This document shows, piece by piece, positions 44,611 to 52,381 of a stretch of DNA of 64,000 bases. The notes beneath the pieces were generated by a model. That model was not told the DNA's origin and did no database searches. It worked only from the letters and a program-made list of their open reading frames with translations. Position numbers and translations under genes: made by a program. Every line of letters begins with the position of its first letter. Position 1 is the stretch's first letter. This DNA comes from Actinomadura syzygii (GTDB lineage Bacteria; Actinomycetota; Actinomycetes; Streptosporangiales; Streptosporangiaceae), in contig NZ_VSFF01000003.1 of NCBI RefSeq assembly GCF_008085905.1, positions 186,001 through 250,000 of the forward strand, in the 5' to 3' direction.

Positions 44611-45132
44611 GTGGACGATCTTGTGCGGTTGCGGCCCGTGGCCGAGGACGACCTCCCCTTCATCGCGGCGCTGCGCACCGACCCCGACCTGTGTGGACCG
44701 TTCCTGTGGGAGGGCTGGCGCGACCCGCACCGCTTCCGCCGCCGCTGGGAGGACGACGGATGGCTCGGCGACGACACCGCCCTCCTGATCGTCGCGCGCG
44801 GCGCCGATGCCCTCGGCCTGGTCTCCTACCGGCGCGTCGAGATGGCCGGACCGGTGTGGTGCTGGAGCATCGGGGCCCTGCTGGCGCCCGAAGCCCGCGG
44901 CCAGGGCCTCGGAAGCCGCGCGCAGCGCCTTCTCGTGGAGTACCTGTTCGGCTGTACCCTCGCGCACCGGATCCAGGCCGAGACCGACGTCGACAACATC
45001 GCCGAGCAACGCGCCCTGGAAAGTATCGGCTTCACCCGCGAGGGCGTCCTGCGCGCCTACTCCTTCCTCGGCGGCCGCTACCACGACGAGGTCGTCTACA
45101 GCATCCTGCGCACCGAAGTCTCCCCACCCTGA
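44611..45132 (+). CDS. GNAT family N-acetyltransferase (RimJ/RimL type)
   Basis: A 173-residue acetyltransferase: VRLRPVAEDDLPFIAALRTDP at the start, the acetyl-CoA loop LLAPEARGQGLGSRAQRLLVEYLF, and the RimJ-like end AETDVDNIAEQRALESIGFTREGVLRAYSFLGGRYHDEVVYSIL. It probably acetylates an amino group of a protein or small molecule; the substrate is not known. GTG at 44611 gives the family N-terminus. The next gene is convergent. Confidence 0.88.
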   Translation: MDDLVRLRPVAEDDLPFIAALRTDPDLCGPFLWEGWRDPHRFRRRWEDDGWLGDDTALLIVARGADALGLVSYRRVEMAGPVWCWSIGALLAPEARGQGLGSRAQRLLVEYLFGCTLAHRIQAETDVDNIAEQRALESIGFTREGVLRAYSFLGGRYHDEVVYSILRTEVSPP

Positions 45133-45174
45133 CCTTGCGCCATGCCCCCGGGCGGCTACAGAGCGCCGGTTCGC

Positions 45175-46032
45175 CTAACGGAAGTCGGCGGCGTGGTCGA
45201 GCGCCCATTCGTCGAAGCCGATCGCGGGGCGGCCCAGGACCTCCTCGACGGTGGGTGTGGCCGGTGAGTTCCCGGCGGCCGCGTCGTCCAGGAACCGCAG
45301 CACCGCTTCGCCTTCCCACCCCTCCATGAACTGCGAGAACCACCGCATCGCGGCCCCGCGGGACAGCTCCTCCACCGAAATCGGCTCGCCGACAGCGCGG
45401 CCGATCGCAGCGACCTGGTCACCCTGGGAGATCCGAGCCGGACCGGTGAGCAGACCGCTCGCCACCGGCTCGGAGGCACCGGTCAGCGCGGCGCAGGCGA
45501 CGGCGGCGACGTCCCGCTCGTGGATCGGCGCGGTCAGCGCATCCGGCCGATACAGTGCCACGCTCCCGGCGGCGCGGACCTGGTGCGCCCAGCAAAGTGC
45601 GTTGGTCGCGAGGACGAGCGGACGGATCGGCACCACCACCACATCCGAGGCGGCGGCGAACGCGGCCTCCACCTCGCGGTGCTTCTCGGTGATGGCGTTG
45701 CCCGCCGAGGTGGGATGGACCACGCTCCCCGACGACAACAGCACGACGCGCCCCACCCCGGCCACCCGAGCCGCCTCGACGACACCGCCGACACCCTCAT
45801 GCTTGGCATAGAGGAACACCTGCCCGGCCCCCTCGAACGCGGGGGAAAGACTCGCCGGGTCGGTCAGGTCCGCGGCAAAGACCTCGACGCCGTCCGGAAA
45901 CTGACCGGACTCCAGCCGCCGCGCGGACGCGCGGACCGGGACGCCTTCGGCCAGAAGCCCCTGAATGACGAACCTGCCGACGCTCCCGCGAGCACCCATC
46001 ACCAAGGTGGGCCTGCGATCAGAATGTGCCAC
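45175..46032 (-). CDS. NmrA/SDR-like NAD(P)-binding protein
   Basis: A 285-residue Rossmann protein with TLVMGARGSVGRFVIQGLLAEGV, the nucleotide-binding GxxGxxG-like loop, RASARRLESGQF and VVLLSSGSVVHP. The YxxxK active site of SDRs is not present (ITEKHREVE instead), which fits NmrA-like regulators or quinone-oxidoreductase-type members. Role unknown. The GTG at 46032 is chosen over TTG 46044 because GGAG lies 6 nt before it. Confidence 0.82.
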   Translation of the reverse strand: MAHSDRRPTLVMGARGSVGRFVIQGLLAEGVPVRASARRLESGQFPDGVEVFAADLTDPASLSPAFEGAGQVFLYAKHEGVGGVVEAARVAGVGRVVLLSSGSVVHPTSAGNAITEKHREVEAAFAAASDVVVVPIRPLVLATNALCWAHQVRAAGSVALYRPDALTAPIHERDVAAVACAALTGASEPVASGLLTGPARISQGDQVAAIGRAVGEPISVEELSRGAAMRWFSQFMEGWEGEAVLRFLDDAAAGNSPATPTVEEVLGRPAIGFDEWALDHAADFR

Positions 46033-46189
46033 GACCGGCTCCAATGCACGTAGTCCCTACGCGCCACGGAGACCCGGACCGGCCGGCGGGGCGTTCCGAC
46101 GCAGCACCCCACCACCGGCAAGCATAACTCCGGTCGACGTCGATCAGGCGCTAGCCAACAGGCGTGGGAACACCACTTCCCGTTCTGGG

Positions 46190-46212
46190 GTTACCGTGTA
46201 ACGATGTAATCA
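46190..46212 (+). promoter_or_regulatory. Inverted repeats upstream of the HtrA-like gene
   Basis: GTTAC-CGT-GTAAC (46190-46202) is a perfect inverted repeat ending 23 bp before the ATG; GATG-TAAT-CATC follows at once. TTAC-N3-GTAA within it matches the motif at sites 20345, 28593 and 34734. TGTAAC and TGTAAT are possible -10 boxes. Confidence 0.45.
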
Positions 46213-46225
46213 TCTGGGAGGTGTG

Positions 46226-47419
46226 ATGATCTCCGACCCCCATGACGACGCCACCGACCGCCCGCAAGAACGTCCGCAAGAACGTCCGCAGGACCGCCTA
46301 CAGGAACGTTCACAAGACAGCCCGCAGCGACGTTCCGGAGACGGCCGCTCCGTCGACGGCCGTTCCGCGGACGAGGGGGCGATGGACGAGGGGGCGATGG
46401 ACGAGGGGGCGATGGACGAGGGGGCGATGGACGAGGGGGCGATGGACGAGGGGGCGATGGACGAGGGGGCGATGGACGAGGGGGCGATGGACGCCTACTC
46501 GCGTGTCGTGTCCGCTGTCGCGCGGGAGCTGACGCCTCGGGTGGCGGCGTTGCGTGTCCGGCATCCGCGTGGTGAGGGCGCCGGGTCGGCCGTGGCGTTC
46601 ACCGGTGACGGGTTCCTGCTCACCAACGCCCACGTCGTCGGGGACGCCTCCGGCGGGCAGGTCGCGTTCGCCGACGGCGCGACCGCCCCGTTCAGCGTCG
46701 TCGGCACCGACCCCCTCTCCGATCTCGCGGTCGTCCGCGCGGACGGCCCCGTCCCCGATCCGGTCACCCTCGGCGACAGCGACGACCTGGTCGTCGGGCA
46801 GCTCGTCGTCGCCGTCGGCAACCCCCTCGGCCTCGCCGGGACGGTCACCGCGGGCGTCGTGTCCGCGCTCGGCCGGTCCCTGCCCACGCGGCAGCCCACC
46901 CGCACCGGGACCGTCGCCCGCGTCATCGAGGACGTCATCCAGACCGACGCCGCCCTCAACCCCGGCAACTCCGGCGGCGCGCTCGCCGACTCCCGCGGCC
47001 GGGTCGTCGGGGTCAACACCGCCGTGGCGGGGATCGGCGTCGGCCTCGCCGTCCCGATCAACGCCACCACCCGCCGCATCATCGGCGCCCTCATCCGCGA
47101 CGGGCGGGTCCGCCGCGCGTACCTCGGGCTGGTCGCCGCGCCCGTCCCCGTCCCCGCCGCCATGCGGCCCCGCATCGGCCAGGACGAGGCACTGCGCGTC
47201 GCCGAGGTCGTCCCCGGCAGTCCCGCCGACCGGGCCGGGCTCCGTCGCGGCGACCTGGTCCTGACCGCCGGCGGCACGCCCGTCTCACACGCCCAGTCGC
47301 TGCAGCGGCTGATGTTCGCCGAGGCGATCGGACGGCCCCTCCCCATCACCGTCCTGCGCAACGGCGCCATGGTCGACGTCATCGCCGCCCCCGTCGAACT
47401 CGACGCCGAACACGCCTGA
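46226..47419 (+). CDS. HtrA/DegP-like trypsin-fold serine protease with PDZ domain and repetitive N-terminus
   Basis: A 397-residue protein. Residues about 10-45 are Gln/Arg/Pro repeats, then eight copies of DEGAM (about residues 49-88), then a trypsin-like domain with TNAHVVGDA (His), SDLAVVRADG (Asp) and NPGNSGGALADSRG (Ser), and a C-terminal PDZ domain (EVVPGSPADRAGLRRGDLVLTAGG). Unlike most HtrA proteins it shows no signal peptide or membrane helix, so it is probably cytoplasmic or exported by an unusual route. GGGAGG (46216-46221) is 4 nt before the ATG at 46226. Confidence 0.9.
   Translation: MISDPHDDATDRPQERPQERPQDRLQERSQDSPQRRSGDGRSVDGRSADEGAMDEGAMDEGAMDEGAMDEGAMDEGAMDEGAMDEGAMDAYSRVVSAVARELTPRVAALRVRHPRGEGAGSAVAFTGDGFLLTNAHVVGDASGGQVAFADGATAPFSVVGTDPLSDLAVVRADGPVPDPVTLGDSDDLVVGQLVVAVGNPLGLAGTVTAGVVSALGRSLPTRQPTRTGTVARVIEDVIQTDAALNPGNSGGALADSRGRVVGVNTAVAGIGVGLAVPINATTRRIIGALIRDGRVRRAYLGLVAAPVPVPAAMRPRIGQDEALRVAEVVPGSPADRAGLRRGDLVLTAGGTPVSHAQSLQRLMFAEAIGRPLPITVLRNGAMVDVIAAPVELDAEHA
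46370..46489 (+). repeat. Eight perfect 15-bp tandem repeats (VNTR) in the HtrA-like gene
   Basis: GACGAGGGGGCGATG is repeated eight times without a mismatch over 120 bp. The unit is a multiple of three and encodes DEGAM, so copy-number change would lengthen or shorten an acidic linker without frameshift. Before it, looser 12-bp units (GTCCGCAAGAAC type) encode the Gln/Arg/Pro repeats. Confidence 0.95.
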
Positions 47420-47580
47420 CCCGGGACCGAACACACCCGACCCCCAGCCCAAGCCCGGCCGACCGGCCCAACCTCGCCCTACCGGACCGCCCACACCCCG
47501 ACCGGCCCGAACACACCGACCTTCGCGCCCGCCACCTCTGACCGCGGCCCCGCCAGGCGAGGCGTCCCCCCCACCCACAA

Positions 47581-47656
47581 GGCGTGGCGTCGCACCCGCC
47601 ACGCCTGGCGGGGCGCCGTCAGGCCCGACGTCAGGCATCATGTGGCGCCTGACGTC
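47581..47656. terminator. Two hairpins between the convergent protease and radical SAM genes
   Basis: GGCGTGGCG (47581-47589) pairs with CGCCACGCC (47597-47605), and GACGTCAGGC (47627-47636) pairs with GCCTGACGTC (47647-47656); both stems are perfect. Their place between two 3-prime ends marks them as terminators for the two genes. Confidence 0.7.
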
Positions 47657-47678
47657 GCGCTATCGCGCGTGGCTTCGG

Positions 47679-48710
47679 TCAGAGCAGTGTCAGCTGCCGT
47701 GGTGGCGCGGAGGGCGGGACCGGCTCGGCGACGGGCGGGGGCGCGCGGCGGCCGGTGATGCCGTACCGGTCGGCCAGGTCGCGGACGCGCCGGGACACCC
47801 GCTCCTGGTACTCGCGGGGCGCGTAGGAGCCGCCCCGGTACAGCCGCGCGTACGGGACGACCAGCTCCGGATGGTGCTCGCGCAGCCACGCCATGAAGTG
47901 CTCCCGCGCCCCCGGACGCAGATGCAGCGTGATCGCCGACACCGACGTGGCGCCCGCCTCGGCGATCGCCCGGACCGCCGCGTCCAACTGGGCGGGGGAG
48001 TCCGACAGGTAGGGGATCACCGGGCCCATCAGCACCCCGCAGCCGATCCCCGCCTCGTTCAGCGCCGCGCACACTCCCAGGCGGCGGCGCGGCGGCGGCG
48101 TGCCCGGCTCCACCAGCCGCCACAGGTCGGGGTCGACCGACCCCACCGAGACCGCCGCGCCGACCGTGGTGCGCTCGGCCGCCTCCTGCAGAAGCGGCAG
48201 GTCCCGCAGGATCAGCGACCCCTTCGTCAGGATCGAGAACGGGTTGGCGGCGTCCCGCAGCGCCGCCAGGATCCCCGGCATCAGCCGGTAGCGGCCCTCC
48301 GCGCGCTGGTAGCAGTCGACGTTGGCGCCCAGCGCGATGTGCTCGCCCCGCCACCGCGGCGACGCCAGCTCCGCCCGGACCCGCTCGGCCGCGTTCACCT
48401 TCACCACGATCCGCGAGTCGAAGTCTGCGCCCGACCCGAGGTCGAGGTACTCGTGGGTCTTGCGGGCGAAGCAGTAGACGCAGGCGTGCGAGCAGCCCCG
48501 GTAGGGGTTGACCGTCCACCGGAACGGCATCCGGGACGCGTCCGGCACCCGGTTCACCACGGTCCGCGCGCGGACCTCGTAGAAGGTCATGCCGCGGAAC
48601 TCCGGCGTGTCGAACGTCCGGGCCACCGCGCGCCGCTCGATCAGCGGCACGCCCGCGCCGGCGTCGGCGTCGCCCGCCTCGCCGTCCAGCCGCAGATGGT
48701 CCCAGCGCAC
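47679..48710 (-). CDS. Rv2578c-family radical SAM protein
   Basis: A 343-residue radical SAM enzyme. The 4Fe-4S motif is CSHACVYC (CxxxCxxC) after NPYRG; the family start is RWDHLRL and RMPFRWTVNPYRGC; later parts VGSVDPDLWRLVEPGTP and ALNEAGIGCGVLMGPVIPYLSD follow. It resembles M. tuberculosis Rv2578c and bacterial photolyase-repair-like SPL proteins; the reaction is unknown. The GTG at 48710 gives MRWDHLR, the family N-terminus, with GAGGGG nearby. Confidence 0.88.
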   Translation of the reverse strand: MRWDHLRLDGEAGDADAGAGVPLIERRAVARTFDTPEFRGMTFYEVRARTVVNRVPDASRMPFRWTVNPYRGCSHACVYCFARKTHEYLDLGSGADFDSRIVVKVNAAERVRAELASPRWRGEHIALGANVDCYQRAEGRYRLMPGILAALRDAANPFSILTKGSLILRDLPLLQEAAERTTVGAAVSVGSVDPDLWRLVEPGTPPPRRRLGVCAALNEAGIGCGVLMGPVIPYLSDSPAQLDAAVRAIAEAGATSVSAITLHLRPGAREHFMAWLREHHPELVVPYARLYRGGSYAPREYQERVSRRVRDLADRYGITGRRAPPPVAEPVPPSAPPRQLTLL

Positions 48711-48874
48711 ACCCCACCCCTCTCGAACGTGTGAGCGAATCCGCGCGCCGCCAGTATGGAACACCTGTTCGATGATCGCAATTCGCGGGCGGGACGAACA
48801 CGCACGTTGTGGGATAACACGGGCATCTCGGTTTGGGCCGAAGCATCGCGACCCGTGCGTAACAATGGGCCGCT

Positions 48875-50659
48875 ATGGCATCGCGATCCACGATCACGAC
48901 GACGGCAGCCGAGTCCCCGAACGAGCCCCCGAACGGGCGCGCCGCGAGCGGCCGGGCGGGTGGCCGGTCACGCGACGGCGGCGCGGCCCCGGTCCAAGCC
49001 ACGGCGGGGCTTCTCGGCGCGCTCCGGGCCCGCGGCGCCGCGGGGCTCGCGGCCGGGCTCGCGGCGGGCGCGGTCGCCGGATGCGGCATCCCGGCGCTCG
49101 GCGGCTCGGGCGAGTCCGGCGCCGGGACCGGAGCGCCCGTCCCCTCCGGCGCCCCCGCCGAATGCCCGCGCGTCGGCCCGCCCCCCGCGTCCGGCGGACG
49201 CGACCTGCGCGCCATGTGGATCGCCACCGTCGGCAACATCGACTGGCCGAAGAACCCCCGCGCGTCCGCCGACGAGCAGAAGAAGCAGTACGTCCGCCTC
49301 CTCGACACGGCCGCCGCGATGCACATGAACGCCGTGTTCGTGCAGATCCGCCCCAACTCCGACGCGTTCTACCCGTCCCCCTACGAGCCGTGGTCGCAGT
49401 GGATCACCGGGACGCAGGGCAAGGACCCCGGCTACGACGTCCTGGCGTTCATGCTCAAGGAGGCCCACGCCCGCAACCTGGAGTTCCACGCCTGGTTCAA
49501 CCCCTACCGCGTGTCCCGCCAGGACGACGTGAAGAAGCTGTCGCCCAAGAGCCCCGCCCGCCAGCACCCCGACTGGGTCCGCAAATACGGCGGGGGACTG
49601 TGGTACGACCCGGGCCTGCCGCAGGTCCGCGACCTGGTCACCAACGCCGTGCTGGACGTCGTCCGCAAGTACGACATCGACGCCGTCCACTTCGACGACT
49701 ACTTCTACCCCTACCCCGAGGGCGGCGAGTTCCCCGACGCCGCCACCCACAAGACCTACGGCGCGGGCATGAGCAAGGGCGACTGGCGGCGCGCCAACGT
49801 CAACACCCTCGTCCAGTCTCTGTCGAAGCGGATCCACGACGCCAAGCCCTGGGTCCGGTTCGGGATCAGCCCGTTCGGCGTGTGGCGCAACAAGAGCACC
49901 GACCCCGCCGGGTCGCCCACCAGCGCCCTGCAGAGCCACGACGACATCTACGCCGACACCCGCACCTGGATCAAGAAGGGCTGGCTCGACTACGTCACCC
50001 CCCAGCTGTACTGGCCGATCGGCGACCCCCGCGCCGACTACGCCAAGCTCGTCGCCTGGTGGGCCGCGCAGGTCAAGGGCACCCGCGTGCAGCTGACCAT
50101 CGGGCAGGCCGCCTACCGCGTCGGCGAGGACGCCACCTGGCGCAACCCCGCCGAACTGTCGCGCCACCTCACCCTCAACGCCAAGTACCCGCAGGTCCAG
50201 GGGGACGTGTTCTTCAGCGCCTCCGACATCGCCGCCAACCGGCGCGGGTTCGCCGCCCGGATCCGCGCCGACCACTACGCGAGGCCCGCGCTCCGCCCCG
50301 TCGTCGACGGCCGCGGAGGCGCCGCGCCGCCCGCCGTCCAGAACACCGCCGCCGCCCCCGCCGACGGCGGCCAAAGCGGTGACGGTGTGAAGGACGTGAA
50401 AGCCGTGAAGGGCGTGAAGGTCACCTGGCGGGCCTCCGAGGGCGCCGCGTCCTACGGCGTCTACCGGGTCGACGGCAAGGGCCCCGCCTGCGCGGCCGTC
50501 CGGCCCGCCGACCTCGTCGCCGACGTCCGCGGCGGCGGGATCGTCGACCCGTCCGCGAAACCGGGCCGCACCTACACCTACTACGTCACCGCCCTCGACC
50601 GGCTCGGCCACCAGAGCGGCCCCGCACGCGGCGCAACCGCCACCGCACCCCAGGGATAA
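48875..50659 (+). CDS. Family 10-like glycosyl hydrolase (GHL10), lipoprotein
   Basis: A 594-residue exported protein. A lipobox, AVAGC (about residue 69), follows a hydrophobic alanine/leucine stretch, so it is probably a lipoprotein on the outer face of the membrane, though its N-terminus is unusually long. The catalytic domain is the GHL10/DUF187 TIM barrel: LRAMWIATVGNIDWPKNP, MNAVFVQIRPNSDAFY, LEFHAWFNPYR, DAVHFDDYFYPYP and YVTPQLYWPIG. The C-terminal 100 residues form a fibronectin-III-like domain (VTWRASEGAASYGVYRVDG). It probably acts on cell-wall glycans; the bond is not known. Confidence 0.9.
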   Translation: MASRSTITTTAAESPNEPPNGRAASGRAGGRSRDGGAAPVQATAGLLGALRARGAAGLAAGLAAGAVAGCGIPALGGSGESGAGTGAPVPSGAPAECPRVGPPPASGGRDLRAMWIATVGNIDWPKNPRASADEQKKQYVRLLDTAAAMHMNAVFVQIRPNSDAFYPSPYEPWSQWITGTQGKDPGYDVLAFMLKEAHARNLEFHAWFNPYRVSRQDDVKKLSPKSPARQHPDWVRKYGGGLWYDPGLPQVRDLVTNAVLDVVRKYDIDAVHFDDYFYPYPEGGEFPDAATHKTYGAGMSKGDWRRANVNTLVQSLSKRIHDAKPWVRFGISPFGVWRNKSTDPAGSPTSALQSHDDIYADTRTWIKKGWLDYVTPQLYWPIGDPRADYAKLVAWWAAQVKGTRVQLTIGQAAYRVGEDATWRNPAELSRHLTLNAKYPQVQGDVFFSASDIAANRRGFAARIRADHYARPALRPVVDGRGGAAPPAVQNTAAAPADGGQSGDGVKDVKAVKGVKVTWRASEGAASYGVYRVDGKGPACAAVRPADLVADVRGGGIVDPSAKPGRTYTYYVTALDRLGHQSGPARGATATAPQG

Positions 50660-50711
50660 TGATCATGTTCGGGGGGGAGGTACCAGACACCTGACCCCCG
50701 GAGGTACGAGC

Positions 50712-50909
50712 ATGTCGCTGTCGATGGAGGAGCAGCGGATCCTCTCCCAGATCGAGGTCCGCCTGAGCGAGGACGACCCCCGGCTGGCCCACCGGCTCGC
50801 CCGGCTCGGCACGCGCCGCCGCCGCGCCCGCACCGTCGTCATCGCCGCCGCCGTCATCGTCGTCGTCCTCGCCGCGATCGCCGCGCCGGTCATCGCGGCC
50901 GTGCTGTGA
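50712..50909 (+). CDS. DUF3040 family small membrane protein
   Basis: A 65-residue protein, MSLSMEEQRILSQIEVRLSEDDPRLAHRL followed by a basic RRRRAR stretch and one membrane helix. It is a DUF3040 protein, a short family common in actinomycetes, usually of unknown role. GGAGG is 7 nt before the ATG. It is 52 bp downstream of the glycosyl hydrolase on the same strand and may be cotranscribed. Confidence 0.85.
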   Translation: MSLSMEEQRILSQIEVRLSEDDPRLAHRLARLGTRRRRARTVVIAAAVIVVVLAAIAAPVIAAVL

Positions 50910-51422
50910 CACCGCCGCCCCGCCGCCGCGGGCGCCGCAGCGACCCCGCTCCCAGACCCCCGTGACCCTCCCCTACCCCGGGGGCGGGCGACCGTGCCCG
51001 AACCCCGCGGAGACGCGAACGCCGATGCCCCGGCGAGGACAGCCTCGCCGGGGCATCGGCGTTCAAGCCGGTGTGGTGGTCGCCTCACGGCGAAAGGCAC
51101 AACGAAGCTCCAGCCCGGACCGCATGGGACCGGCGGTATTCCCCGAAGGCATCAGGTAGAGCCCGGGGGACACATGCCACACCGACCCACCCACTGTAAC
51201 GGCTCCCAGCCACTGCCTCCTCCACCGCGTCCCCCCGAGCACCGATCACCTCACCCCCGAGTGACGCTTCCCCTACGCCTGCGCACCGCCACGACGGACA
51301 GCGCGTCCCTGCATATGACCTGAATACGACCGAACGCGGCAAAGGGGCCGGCGGGGGACGCCCACCCGATGCCGCGCCGCGACCCGGCACGAGCACCAGC
51401 AGGGGGACGAGGAGACGGGGAC
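50910..51422. other. Gene-free interval with a strong hairpin
   Basis: Apart from the hairpin at 51017-51064 I see no supported gene. The rest is low-complexity, cytosine-rich sequence and the leader of the anti-sigma-type ATPase. Confidence 0.5.
51017..51064. terminator. Perfect 22-bp stem hairpin with ACAG loop
   Basis: The arms 51017-51038 (starting GAACGCCGATGCCCC) and 51043-51064 are perfectly complementary around ACAG. It lies 107 bp after the DUF3040 stop, and is the strongest hairpin in the window. A transcription terminator is the simplest reading. Confidence 0.8.
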
Positions 51423-52172
51423 GTGAACACCACGGGGACCGGGACCAGACCACCCACCAACGACACAGGCACAGACACCACCGGCGAGACCACCTTCGAC
51501 GACACCAATGGCGACAACTTCGACAGCGACCTCGACGACAACTTCGACGACGACCTCGACAGCGACCTCAGCGGCGACCAGCTAAGCCGCTCCATCGGTC
51601 GCGACACGGGCGGCAGCTCCAGTCCCGGCGGCGGAGTGCACGGCGAGCCGCGCGGGGCCCCGGGCGGCGGCTACGGGGTGGGCAGCGAAGCGGGCGGGGA
51701 CGGCCGGGCGGCGGGTGAGCGGACGTGGGAGCTGAGCCCCGGTGCCGACGCCGCGTCACGGGCCCGCGCGCTCACCCGCCACGCCCTGCGCGAATGGCAC
51801 GTCACCGGGCCCGCCGACGCCGACGACATCATCCTCATCGTCGACGAACTCGTGACCAACGCCGTCGTCCACGGGGACGGGCCCGTCCGCCTCACCCTGC
51901 GCCTGGACGACCCACTCGACGGCTCGCCCGGCCGGCGCCGCCTCACCGGCGACGTCCACGACGACGGCGCCCGCACCCCCGCCGAGGCGCCCGCCCCGCC
52001 GACCGGCGCGCAGCCCCCCGACTGGTCCGAGGCCGGACGCGGACTCCTCCTCGTCGCAGCGCTCGCCACCGCCCACGGCACCCGCCCCGACCCCGCCGAC
52101 AGGACCGGAAAGCCCGGCAAGACCGTCTGGTTCACCCGACTCCTCGCACCCGCCACCCACAACCCCGCCTGA
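51423..52172 (+). CDS. Anti-sigma-factor-type ATP-binding protein (RsbW/BldG-kinase family) with acidic N-terminus
   Basis: A 249-residue protein. The C-terminal half is a GHKL ATPase of the serine-kinase anti-sigma type: DDIILIVDELVTNAVVHG is the N box and SEAGRGLLLVAALATAHG the G box. The N-terminal 100 residues are low complexity: Thr/Gly, then acidic repeats (FDDTNGDNFDSDLDDNFDDD), then a glycine-rich linker. Actinomycetes have many such proteins controlling SigF-like factors; the partner here is unknown. The GTG at 51423 is chosen because GAGGAG lies 8 nt upstream; ATG 51369 would add 18 residues. Confidence 0.8.
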   Translation: MNTTGTGTRPPTNDTGTDTTGETTFDDTNGDNFDSDLDDNFDDDLDSDLSGDQLSRSIGRDTGGSSSPGGGVHGEPRGAPGGGYGVGSEAGGDGRAAGERTWELSPGADAASRARALTRHALREWHVTGPADADDIILIVDELVTNAVVHGDGPVRLTLRLDDPLDGSPGRRRLTGDVHDDGARTPAEAPAPPTGAQPPDWSEAGRGLLLVAALATAHGTRPDPADRTGKPGKTVWFTRLLAPATHNPA

Positions 52173-52381
52173 CCAGCCTCAGCCCACCCGGCCAGGCCCA
52201 CCATCGGCCTCAGCCCTCGCCACGATCGTGGCCTTGTCGCTGTCGAGGAGCCCGATGCACCATCCCGTACCGGTACGGCCCTGAGCGCCCAGCGGGCGAC
52301 GGGCATGCGTGGGCGTGCAGGACACGGGCGGTGGGTGCGCACGGCGGGGTGCCCGTGGGCCCCACTGTGGGTGGAGGCGGG

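Noticed and set aside
43600..46200. dif site or replication terminus at the composition flip
   Set aside because: I found no XerCD-type 28-bp site in the AT-richer parts; the skew change alone is not enough.
46370..46489. CRISPR-like array
   Set aside because: The repeats are contiguous with no spacers and encode DEGAM in frame.
46310..46633. Antisense frame with repeated RPLVH over the HtrA repeats
   Set aside because: It is a shadow of the 15-bp repeat; no ribosome site and no homology pattern.
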